A stretch of DNA of 64,000 nucleotides from positions 3,162,001 through 3,226,000 of the forward strand of contig NC_134026.1 of assembly GCF_964204645.1 (NCBI RefSeq), written 5' to 3'. Below are positions 13,901 through 27,100 of the stretch, piece by piece (positions within the stretch are counted from its first letter, which is position 1; each line of letters begins with the position of its first letter). The notes beneath the pieces were generated by a model that saw nothing but the letters and a program-made list of their open reading frames with translations, was not told where the DNA came from and did not search any database. The DNA comes from Tubulanus polymorphus (taxonomy: Eukaryota; Nemertea; Palaeonemertea; Tubulaniformes; Tubulanidae). The translations under genes were made by a program, and so were the position numbers.

Positions 13901-16900
13901 ATGTTTATGCCTCGTCAGCAGATGCCTGGTCAAATGATGCCTGGTGGACCTATGCCTGGTGGACAGATGCCTGGTGGTCCAATGTCAGCTGGACCAATGC
14001 ATGGACAGGTATTTTGACCTTATGTTACATGTAACTGCATGTTTTTAACCGTAAATTATTCCAACATAGATATTAATCTATGGCATATGCGTTCCCTTTA
14101 GAATATAATTCCTCTATTTAGGTTTTTGAATTTATTCGCTGTTGTGAATGCTTTTCAAACTGTATTCTATGTTGTCTCTAAATTGTAATTTTTGTACTAA
14201 TTCCTGCTTGCTGCTTGAAAAATAAAAACCATCTAGAATGAATTAATCAATTTGTCGTTCTGAAAACATGAAGCTTTAACAGATTTATTTGTTAGTTTTT
14301 TATGTGTTTATTTCATATTAACTGTAGATGAATAGATAGATACCGAGGTAGTTTAGTCAATATTTTCATTCTTTTTGTTCATGCATGTATTTATTTATCA
14401 GAACCCCCAGCAAGAAGTGATTCTAGTTCAACAACAACAACAAACTCAAGGGCCACCTCCTCAATACCCTTCCCGGCCTTCAAGTCAACCACAGATGCAG
14501 CCACAGCCCAGACCAGGTACTCCTGGTCAATCGCAGTCCATGCCCGCTGCTCCTGGAAATATCCAGGTATATCATAAAGACAGTTTTCATTGCACTCTAA
14601 TTTTTTCAACAAGGGACTTTTTCTGAAATGAAATCAAGTTCTTGAATGCATTTTGATTTGTTGTAGTTGGTGGTAGCAATAATTTCAATAATCTAGTTTG
14701 TACCTCATATAAACACAGCATGAAACTTCGAATATCAACATTTATCTCATTTTATCATGAATAAGAAATGAATTTACTCGCTATGTTACATAATTGGATA
14801 AGTTGAGATAAGTGTCAATCGCTCAATAATATCATCTGCTTTTCTGTAGGGACCAAGACCTGATGCATTTATGATGCAGCAGAATCAGGTAACATAAGTT
14901 AATGCGTCGTATATTAATAGAAAAAGACCTTCCTTTAATCTGACATTACAATGACTCATTATATGTTTTCATATTGTTGTATTGATATAGTATATGGGTG
15001 GTCCACCAGGTATGCAGAGACAGTTCCCCGGCCAGATGCAACAACAGGTACATAAAACCTATTATGAGATTTCAACCATTTGTCATACTGAGGCAACTAT
15101 ATCAGTATTGATTAAAATTTTATTATGTTCACATAAATTCTCTACTATTCAATCATGTTGAGAGCATCTATTGTGCTTTATGTCGATGATGTAATAGACT
15201 TTATTAAATTTTCACAGCGTTATTTTATTTCAGCCTTCCAGTCAGCCGAACTCCGTAGGGCCTATGTCGCAGCAGCCTTCTCCTGCTCCTCCTGGGTAAG
15301 ATTTTCACTCAGTACGCTGTCATTGTATTGTTCTTTTTCACATGATGATTCCTCTTGAAAAAGATTTGCACTCAGCAAGGCTTCTTTATCTTACAATTTC
15401 AATTGAAATGTTTGCGAATCATCTATTGAGTATGTAAATTGTCTTTCAAATTTTTGGCCTTATGGCATCAACTAGATATATTAACCAGGATATTTTATTC
15501 TCCTCCCTTTAGTTATTAGTCTAATGTCTGTTGATAATGCAATTATTGAGTTCTTGTGATTGACCCAGATGCAATGTCCGTAATGAATTCAGATCCGGCT
15601 ATTCTTTGCATTCCAAATAATATCGATTTAATCATTTGGTATTTTTTTTTTTTTAGTTCATATCCGATGCATTCACCTGCTGCTATGATCCGTACCCCCT
15701 CACCTGGTAGTCAGATTGCACGATCCCCTGCACCACGTCAGACAATGGGGGCACCTTCTCCTGGAAGTATTCAGTTAAACACACCAGGTAAAATACAGAT
15801 TTTGATTTAAATTGTGGAACTATTTACCAAGATGTGATGTTTTGATTACTACAAGAAAATTCCTTTAATTTTATAGGAAATCCTGGGTCAGTTGGAAGTA
15901 ACATTGATGATCAGGCGTACCTAGAAAAGCTGAAACAACTATCCAAGTATATTGAACCGTTGAGAAAAATGATCAGCAAAATTGACAAGGATGATGGTGA
16001 GAAATAGGAATTCTTGAGATTTGAGTTCAAATATTTGAACATTCATTGATGTTCGTTTAAATCCTATATTCAGATAACTGTAGAAAGAAAGATCTGAGTA
16101 AATTGACGAATTTGCTGGATATTCTATCTGATTCGAGTAAACGTCTACCGATGTCTACATTGCTGAAATGTGAGCAAGTTCTTGAAAAACTCGACTTCAC
16201 TCGATCTGTAAGTACGGTAGATTATATTGCTGAAGTTGAGCCTTGAACATTTTATGCAAATTTATGTTTGTATCTCAGAATGCTTCTACCGTTGATAATT
16301 GAAGATATGTAAATGAATTTGTTGTAACATTTTGAGGTGTTAACTAAACCTTAACATTATTCTTGTTTCTCTCTGATGATGAGGTTTAGTTAAATCCTCG
16401 AAACAAATTGATTTATATGTCATCAATTGTAGATTCGCTCATCAACTTCGAAAACTTGAGAACACAATTAGCCTAACTGTTAAATTTCTACTGTTGTTTG
16501 GCTCAACAATTCTTTGAATCTAAATGCCTATATTTACAGACTGGGCCAAGTTTAGCTGTGAAATCTGAACAGCACATGTGTCAACCACTTTTAGACGCAA
16601 TATCTGCCCATATGCGATCTCCAATTCTGAATCACACGTTGCAACGAACATTTGGACCAGCTGTCCAGATGCTCCATGGGCCTCCGATAAGGTATAGTTT
16701 TCGATTGTAGATCTCAGATTCCATACAACTCCTTAATTCCTTAAAAACCCCTTTCCAAACAGAAAATGCTCCAGAATAATTTCAAGGTGCTGATACTCCT
16801 TTAATTTGAACGAACTGCCCAAAACTCCTTCAATTTTGAGAAAAAAACAATTAAAAGATTTTGTCTAGTTTGTAGACTACCCCTAAATCGATTTAACTGG

Positions 16901-18092
16901 GACCTGGATATTCTTTATACCCAATAAAGCAGTTACCAAATTAAAAATCAAGTTTAGTTAGTTTAAAGGATAGGAATTTCCTTACAAAAACGGTTTACCG
17001 AGATAAACAGTACTGATTTAGGAGTCTACAGTAATTGAGATATAAAAGCGATGCAGACGCTTCCCTGAAATTTGAAATTTTCTACTTTGAAGCTTCGTGT
17101 ATCCAGGAATGACTGATCTGTAGGGACCCTGTATCTGTTTGTTGTCACTCTTTCCCAGGATTTGTTAGTAAGTTGTAAAGCTGCCTATTTCAGAGCCCCC
17201 AGTCCTCCGGCGAAGAGATCTAAAATAGAGGAAAGTGATGATGACGTTGACGATGATGATGATGACGATGAACAAATACCGAACGTTCTTCAAGGAGAAA
17301 TTGCTCGATTGGAACAACGATTTCGGGTGAATCTCGACCCAGCATTTCACACTGAATCAAAATGTGTTCATCTCATATGTAGATTAGGTTCGTTAAACTG
17401 AAATATTTCGAACGGATTGTGGGAATATTGACTTTTCAGATAAAACCATTTTACGTTCTATGTTTGTCTCTACAGAGGATAAGAAACTGCCAAGTGTTCC
17501 ACCGATCAACATAACTGTGCCAAGCGACTACCCATCCAGTAGCCCTCAATGTGACACTGGGGAAGAGAACTACGGTATGTCTTATACAAAAAAAAGAAAA
17601 CCATAACTGCAAATAATGATATAGATAGTAATGATAATATTCATTTCCACTAAAGATTGCAACAAAGTATAAAAGACTTATAAAAAGTAACAATATCTGT
17701 TAGGTGTTCATTTGAAGCAAAATTGCTTAAACAAGTTTGAGACACCTTAGTGTGTTATGATATTTTGCCCTATATTTTGATATTTCTTCACGAATCAGTG
17801 ACTGGTGCTAATTTATGATCAGTACATTGACTTTCAGAATAGATGTGTATCATTGAGTAGTACTTGCCTCGTATTCATAGCTTCATGAAGTGTGGTGTGG
17901 GTGAAAGGGGCCTTGTATGTTAAGCATTTTTTTGCTTCTCCAAGACCTCTTTATTACAACATGAATATTACGATGGATGTAGTGTTTAACCCTAGTCTAT
18001 ACATCCATGATCATACTTATATATAATAGTATCCTTATATTCTTTTATATACTTTGTAAAATCGCATTGTAATTTGAGGGAAAATAAAATTA

Positions 18093-18145
<53 letters not shown>

Positions 18146-21100
18146 TTGAATCACCTGTTTGTACATGCCTCAATTCTCTTTTTCAAAAAAAAAAAGTGTT
18201 TCTCAATGTTTCTATCAACAGTCATTGCTCATAATATTGTTTTTCTAGCGTGTACACCATTTCTAACTAACGTTTACAAGACATTGACGCATCGTTTAAA
18301 CCGGATGCCGGCTAAATATTCCGTCACTGCTCTTCTCGACACTTGGGTAAGTTTATGACCCGTAATGAGTTTCAACAGCATGCGCTGAATCGAATATTAC
18401 TGATCACACTGACTGGTTCTATCTGTCGATCAATGGCTCCATCTGGTTTGCGCATAGACTGGTATTGATTAATCTCTTGAGATTATGTTGAACGAAGTAT
18501 ATGCATTAAACTGCTTCAATCATATCATCAATCTATAACTGAAAATCAATAACATCTTTACTTCACAAGCTCAATTCATCTAATGCAAGCTGGTGTACGT
18601 TGCGGTTTTGATTGTATATATCTTTCAAATGATGTTTAGATATTAAGACTAAAAAAGAAATTGATACCTTGTTTCTTCTTTCTGCTGCACTTAATAGTTC
18701 ACTCAGCTTATATATGAACTGATTAGATATTTCATTGTGATTTACAAAATGACCCGGCTGATTAGGAGAAACGAGGTATCATTTTTTTAGCCTCTTGGAT
18801 TTTCTTCGATATGTGGAATCGTCTATTACTGATAGGAGTGTTTGCATGGTGTAGATTCTTTTCGAATTACAAAATTGTATGAGTTGTTAGTTATTATTTA
18901 CTAGTTTCGCGCAATATGCCAGACTCCAGTTTTAACTTAAGCTTTGGCAAAATAACATTCCACCCTTGTACATTACTTTTCTTGCTCCGAGCGGTATACG
19001 CTATTTCTCTAAAGCGTTTTAGAAATTTCGATGGTTGGTTGTTGATATTTTTCGTCTCGTCCGCAATCGGGGTACAACTAAATAAGCGAAGGTCGATTGG
19101 GGTAAAAAGCCAGCGGCGATATGACTCGGAAACTATGCCTGGTTGTTCAGTGCTTAATGGCGATAACAATCAATAAGAAGCATAGAAATTATTTCTATCA
19201 GTATGCCCTGGATTTCTTCCAGTAAAAAGAATTCGCTGCTACGTCTGCTTAATCTCCCGAGAGTGTATTATGGCATTTCCGAAAGATTGCGCTTTATATC
19301 ACATTAGTATTTGCGTTATGATGATCAAAGACAGCAGGTACCAGTAGACTAAGCTTGTATAGTCGGGACATATGCTGTACGTTTATCTGTGGTAAATATA
19401 GAAATACTTAACAGTCTTTATAAATATACCCTGCGTAAGAGAGTTTAGTACTCGATCTATTCCTAGGTGGCATGTATTTGGCAGTTTTCGAGCTATCTAA
19501 GAAGATTACACATATATTAGTCGTTTTTTAAGTGATAAAAGGGCCTTTCATTACAACATCAGTCTCAATACAACTACCATTTACTTCGAATGAATTGATA
19601 TCTGATAATCTTTTTATTTCTTTCCAAGTAATCTATCGGTTCGAACAGGTAGCTCTGCGTCGGTGAGAAAATAATGCATTATTCTGTTGAATGCGGTTGC
19701 AGATATTTTCATAGATTCCTATGTTGTTTAAATGATTTATATATTTATCAGCGCTTGTTTTCTGTGAGAAAACTGAAGTGTTTTTCTCTTCGAGATCAAC
19801 CATTTTGTGAAGTGTTTAGATTTAGTTCCTTTCTGAAGTTCAAACAAAGCCCATCTAGACCTTGTATTCATATTTTTTCACATAAAACATTCTGAAAATA
19901 TAGCACTATTTAGCTTTTATCTAGTTCAGAGGCACTATGAAAATATATTTGCCTGTAGATTTAAGTAGTTCCCATTTTCAGCTGAAATTTAAATGATTCC
20001 TCTGGAGGTCAGAAGTCAGTTGCTCAAAAGTTGGTTAAAGATAAGCAGCGGATAAATAGTGACAATAGTGACAATTAAGTTTTCATTGCCAATATGTCAT
20101 CTTTCCACTGATTAACCAACTTTCGAGCAACTAACCTTTGGCCATTTGTAATACCCGGTAAGTCTTTTCGGCAATTTTCTTAGTTCATATAGAACCCAGT
20201 TTTACAGTTCATAGTTACTGGTGAAGTTGACCAGAAAGTAGATAGAATTTGATTTGAGACTTGAAAACGTCGAAAATGAACTTATTCCAACTGCAGAAAT
20301 TCAAGATCTATTCATAAACTGTGGAAGGTGTAAAACTCCATACGGTCCATAGGTTTTCCAATCATGTCCGCATAGGTTGACATATACAAGAATTTGCATC
20401 ATATCCATTTATCTATATTTATTGAATTGTTTAACTCTGACTTGAAGCCGGAATAGACCAGTCGACCCGTTGAAGACTAAATATGGTGTGTAAGTAGGAA
20501 CACAAACAGGTAGCAGTACTGATGATGTTTGGATTATCTGTTGAACAGTATCACTGACCAGTAGTCTATATTAACTAGCTGATCTCTCTACCGGCTTCTA
20601 ATGACTACTGCTAATTAAATCTTGTGTTATATTTAGTAGTAGTCTATGTTCCGTAGCGCTTTAACACAAAACTATAAAGTTCGACGGCAGATATCCTGCT
20701 CGGTTGGTAAAACTTTATCATAGATGAATTACCAGAATTCTCTCCGTATATCCTTAAAGGTCAAGGAGATTTGCCATTTTCTATGTACATCGAATAGAAA
20801 AGGAATATGTTCGGTGTTTTGCTCGAGCGGCCAGAAAAAATTCACTTGTGTCTGGGATGCGCTATCTATATAGCATATTCCGTCAGTCAGTAGGGATAGA
20901 AACCTTTCAAATTTCTCATTCTGAGCTCAGTATGTAAACCTTATAACAGGATTAAAAGCCCCTCGTCCATGTTTGCTACACTGGTAGGAAGCTCGTAATT
21001 GAGTGCTGAAAAATAGCAAGGATTCTGGAAAACAATATGATTAAGAATGGGTATATATTTCCTACTGGACAAAGTCTGACTTCGATAAATGTTATGCTGA

Positions 21101-24100
21101 TACAGTTACTTTCTAGTATGATAGGACTCAGCGCACGGTATTATGACTACTACACCTGAGTACGGTAATGAATATCATAAACTCTTAGGTACAAATTAGT
21201 GTCAGAGAGCGAAGAGTTTCAGAGTGTTATCATAAAATCTGTTGCTCTTCCCACGAGCTTATATTACACAGTTATAAATGTACACCTCAGCGAAGCGGGC
21301 TACAAGAAGATTCTACACACTTTCAAGATTACAATATTCATCATAATTATGTTTATATCATATTTTTTTTTCAATATGTCATTCATTATTACCTGCACTG
21401 TTTACTAATACATTGCTAATACAGCTATCGAGGCACCATGGTATGAACCAACGTGAACGAAGGGCAAAGTGAATCGCAACGTATATTGTCTCTCAAAATA
21501 AGCATTCCCAATGCTAATAATTATGAAATTATGTAAACATGGCAGACAGCGAGATATGAATCTGTATGAATATTACATCATCATTATATGAATCTGTGTC
21601 ATCGCTCAATAACAGGTGTTATATGTGTAATACCAGGGAACGCCTTTCCGGTGTCAAATAAACTTAAAAAACATTCAATTATAATTTCTTTTCACGTGGA
21701 TGATAAATTTTGATATCCAATCCCTGAAAGTCAGATACACTGGAGTGTTTGGGTGATAACCAAGAGTTGCGCAATCAAATCTCGATTTTCGGCCATTGTT
21801 AGAACTGGTAAACTGAGAGTGGTGGAAAATTGAGGGTTGACTACATAAAAAGAACACTCAGATTCCCCAAAAAGCCAGAAAACTTGTACCATAAAATCAT
21901 GGATACTTAGATATTCACTCATGTTAGAATATAATGCTTCTGTATCTTGTGCCTTCTTGTGCTATTACTCAAGGAATACTTGCAATTTTTTAAAAATAAA
22001 CAATAATATGAACCAAGGTAACCGGCAACGCACCCTCGTTGCTCCTTGTTTCGGACTTAAAATACCTATAAAAATGTAAACATCGGTACTCAAGAGTTTC
22101 GACGTTTTCTTTCTTCTGTGGCTAGGTTTAGTTTATAAAAGTCTGGAAAAGCTATTGGTGCTGTTACCTTTGCCCTTCTGTAGCCAGCATGGGTCTGTTT
22201 TACTATTACATAAATACCGCAGTTGTATTCTAGTATTACCTGCAAACAACTGAATTCTATAATATTTCATATTCTTCTCCCCGGTGAGTCATGTTTGCTG
22301 AATCTCTCGTGATAAGAAGAAGTTTCAGAGGAGGCCTTTATCTTATGATACAGTTTAACCATTCTCAAATGTCCGGTCTACGTAACTTGCAATATTGTTA
22401 CAGGAAGAATCTATGTAATCATTTCAATCTGTATGACTATACATTCCTATGATGTAATTAATATGCTGTCATTTCTTCAGATAAACATTGCAAGCATTTA
22501 TTTGTAATTCTCTGAGAAATTTATGTTCTTCGTAAGGTTTACAACAGTGATATTTGGACACTGAAGCTTTAAGTTAAATCTATATTACATGGTTATTGTA
22601 GGGTGATGTCTGGGTCACTGGTGTGCATCGGCCATTCAAACTTACCAGACCACAGTCAAAATCCACTGGGATTAACAAGTTTATACACTTATGATCTCCA
22701 TAAGACTTTAAGACCGCATATTGGAATTTCAATTTCTCTTTGAAATATAGTTGTCTGATTATGAAATTATTTTGTCAGGACTTGTCCCTCATGGTTTATT
22801 GTGTAAAGTTCATTCAGGAGTACAAAATTGCAATAATTCTCCTCTAATTATCAGGCTGTAACCATCGAACTGTTGATTACAATTGTTCTTCAATGGATAA
22901 CGAATTATTTATCATATAAACTGAGTTGGGTATTTATTGAACATGTAGTGGAATTGAAGGAGAACCATAGTATCAGCATCGGTAACACCTTTTACATGTA
23001 CTATAATCAATGATAAGTACAATGATCAGGTACTGGTAAGTCTGCAGATTGACCGGTTACTTATCTGATAATAACTGCGCTGCTGCTGCAGATACACGCT
23101 CTCTTCAATTTTGACCAAGCATCCTCAGGAATGCAGCGTTTTAATGAGCAAATATGTCGGCTAATCTATTCAAGTTGAGAATTCTTATGATATATTATGT
23201 TCCTCGGAAGCCCTTAGCCAGGTTGGCTGCAGTTTCCAGTCATGTCGAAGATAGCAGTCAGTAACTGAATTCAATCTTCTTGAATCGATATTCAGAGAAA
23301 AACTAGTTTTTGCATTGAAAAATATTACCCCAAGTTGGAGGAAAGTTTCTTTTCCATCAATGATTACGAGCGATTCTCAAGATAATTCATGAAGGAGATT
23401 GTAATTTGTCTGTTTGGTGCACTAAAACAAAGTTCCTACCCACAACATGTGGCTCATCAGTAGAAAAACAACAGCTGATTTTTCCAAGGTCTCCTTGCTC
23501 TTCGGTTATGTACATCTCTTCAGTCTACGCCACACAGCATTGTAGTATTTCCATCGAGTACTGTACCCTTTCCTATGGTTTTTGCCAATATTTTCTAAAT
23601 TTGGATTTATCGCCAATGGTTTTTCTATACGACCCGGCCCTGCGGTATTGCATTTAGCCACCGGCGAAATCCGCCATCTTTTTTCTTGGCGTTCTCGCAG
23701 TAGAACGCGTTGGATTTTTTCGCCGTAAAAATCTGGGAATTAGGATATTAGGGAGTTTTTCACTCTCGTAACGGTGAGTCCGTTCGGTTTGGGGGTTATC
23801 CCTGATTTCTTTTTTTCCGTAAGAATTTTATTTACAAATATAATTTGATTGAATTGAATTGAATTGTTTTGATTTGTAACAGGATAATTATGCCACCCCC
23901 TCCTAAGGGTCAGCATCGTGGCGGGGAGGGATGCGGGCATTTGTTTGGCGCCTGGGACAACCACGATTCATGTGCGTCGTGCAGGCGCAAATCCGGTCAA
24001 ATATGTGCAAGGAGCAATCCTTGCAATATTTGCGTCGTGTGGTCCGAGGACCTTTGGCTTCGGGCCGATAAGGCTCTTAAACTAAGAGATCGTCGTCGAG

Positions 24101-27100
24101 TTAGCAGGGATTCGTCGGTTTCGGCCGATGTGCCAACCGACGTTTCTAATCCTGTTTCTTATCGTAAAGCGGAGCGGTCGCCGGTCGTTCAGGTACGATC
24201 GGCTTCCCAACTCCGTTCACCGGGGAGGAACGCTGGTTCACCGGCACCGGTCTCCGGTCATTCACCGGTCTCTGGTCGTTCACCGGTTCGGCCGGTTCGG
24301 CCGGTTCAGACTACATGTTCGGAACCGAGCGCGCGCCGCGGTAGTCGCGAACGGCCCGCACCGGTTCGGTCGGTACCGGTCCGGTCCGGGTCGGGCATCG
24401 GTCCGGTTCGGTCCGGTTCGGCCACCGGTCCGGTCCAGACGTCGTCCGGTACAAAACATCCGGTACGTTCATCGTCTGATTCTGATCGTCGCTCCGGGGA
24501 TAGAGCTCGCTCTCCCACTAGATTTAGACGCCGGGAGCGTAATAAACGAGCAAGATCTCCTTCTCGCAGATCAAGGTTTGATCGCGAGAGGGACTACGAT
24601 CGTTATTGTCGGAAGTTTCGCCGTCGGTCTTCTCATCGTTCGTCGACGTCGGTTAGCGATGAAAGCGATTCTTCTAGTAGGTCACGATCCCGTTCGAGGG
24701 ACCGTCACCGAAGTCGGCATGATCGTCGGGATACTGGAAAATACCTGACTCAGAAGGATTTCCATGTATTTGAGGAGAAAATTTTAAACTTGTTATCTTC
24801 GTCGCAACAAGTCGCTGCAACTTCTACAACAGGTAAGCCTATTCCTGATTGTCCGGTTAGAAGTTCGCCAGCCCACTCAGTTTTTCGGAATTCTGACTCT
24901 GAATTCCTGGATGCTGCGGTAGGGTCTGATTTCAATGAGGATCCGGTCCCAGAGGCGGCAATTCCTTCTGGGGTCGTTCCTGTCGCAAGCAATTGTGGGT
25001 TGCCCCAGACGATGGGGGCTTCCCTGGCTCGCAATGTATCTCCGTCCCGTTCAGTTTTATCCGAACCAGCGGGGGACATGCCATTTAGAGCGATGATAAG
25101 TGAGTTCTTTGTCAAGCACGGGGCAACTCGCGCTAAGCCCACAGCAGCTCCTCTGGTCGGTGAGTCAATGGAAGCTTATCGCCCTCCGGACTCCGATCTT
25201 AACGTTTTACGGGAATCGTCAGCGGTTTCAAGAGAATGGGCTCGATTGGATACGCAATTATGGGGTGAATGTCGGCCTGGAACTTTTTCATTTCCCCCTC
25301 CAGAACGGGGTATGAAATCTGGGAAATATTTTAGTTCAACCGATCCACCTATAGGCGCATTTCGCTCGGCGTATTACGCAACTCCAGGTGCTGTGGATCA
25401 CAGTCATAACTGCCTGGATGCTGATTATACTTTGATCAGCCCGGATACTGTTACAGCACAGTCGGGTATTCGTTTGCCTAAGTCCGGTTTGGTGGCCATG
25501 ACGTCAATCCTGGACAATCTTACCAGGGTTGGTTCGTTTCAAGATATGGCACTTAAGGTGTTGACGGGTGAGCTTCGCGAGACTCACGCCGCCGTTCATG
25601 CGGGCTCCGACCCAGAGTCAGTTGCCCTAAAACTGGAGGGAATGGACCGGATTATCCAATCTTTGGCTCGGTCTGTTTCGCATGTAATTCCGTTGTCGGT
25701 TCGGGGTCAGGCTAATCTGGTGTTAGCCTCCCGTCAGTCAGTGATGGACTCCAGTGCCAAAACTCGTCTACCGGATATGGTGTCCAATGCTTTGCTGAGA
25801 GCCCCATTGGGGACGTCTTCACGTCTCTTCTCCGGTTGGTGCGCTCCGGTTTCCGCAGAGCTGAGGAAGATTCGGGAGGTTCAGGCCAAGTCCAACCCCC
25901 GAACTCCGTGGAAAAAGCGTTCTGGTCCGACGCCGGCGGCGCAAGGTTCGGCACGGACGCAAACAGGACCATCTCAAACTTCAGCGCTTTCTCAGGCGGC
26001 TTCGGATGCCGGTTGGAGAACTAGCGCGCAACTTCAACAATCGTGTCAAGCCTCGTCCGGTCGTAACAGTTCCGGTTCGTATCGAGGCAAGGGGAAGGCT
26101 CCAAAAAGGGGCTCTTCCTTTCGGAAAAACTCGAAATGAATTCTTGGGACCAGTGGGAGGTTGTCTGCAGCAGGCAGCAACCCACTGGTCCGACCTCTTT
26201 GGAGACGGTTGGCCCTCCCGGGTCGTCTCTCGGGGCTACCGTCTCCGTTTCCTAAGGCGACCGCGCCTGATGAGGTCACCTCCCGACATGCGGCCAAAAC
26301 CAGGTCAGGAGGCCTTAATCTCTCCGGCTCTCAAGGAACTGGCAGAGAAGGGAGCGATAGAACCAGTTTGCAACGAAACTTCTCCCGGCTGGTTTTCTCG
26401 AATATTCATGGTACCAAAGGCCACAGGGGGTCAACGGACAGTGATAGATCTGTCATCCCTCAATCGGCACCTAGACATTCCAAGGTTCCGGATGACCAAG
26501 CCCAAGGACGTGATTCAAGGGCTCCGTCCGGGTCAATGGGCAGCTTCATTGGACCTGAAAGATGCTTACTTTCAGGTTCCAATTCACCCAAAATCTCGGC
26601 GATTTCTCAGGATAAAGTGGAAAGGCCGCCAGTTCCAATTCAGGTCTCTTCCATTTGGCCTCAGTACGGCCCCGTGGGTTTTCACCAAGTTGGTCAAGTC
26701 AGTTCAGAAGGTACTTCAGTCAAGGGGTGTTCGACTGTTCGTTTACCTCGACGACTGGTTAATAGTCGCGAATTCGGCTCAGGAATGTCGGGAGGCAATG
26801 ACCTCAGTCTTGGACTTAGTCCATCAGCTAGGGTTCCGCGTAAACAGGGAAAAATCTCAGTTGACGCCGGCCCAACAGTTCACTTATCTCGGCATGGACT
26901 TCGATCTCCGAATCGGCAAAGTCTTTCCGTCTATGGTTCGAGTGGCCAAACTTCAAGAAGCTGTAGCGGGAGTGTCCACAACCCCGAGAACAGCTCGTTA
27001 CTGGTCACGGCTTCTAGGCTCCATCAGCTCCATGGGTCTGGTGGTGCCCTTAGGCCGCCTCAGAAGCAGGCGCTTGCAACAATATTGGAAGGTCTTCTGG

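Noticed and set aside
24128-24748. 206-codon frame overlapping gag, rich in Arg and Val
   Set aside because: It is an out-of-frame reading of the ccggtncggtc repeat region. The gag frame has the Cys/His motif and continues much further.
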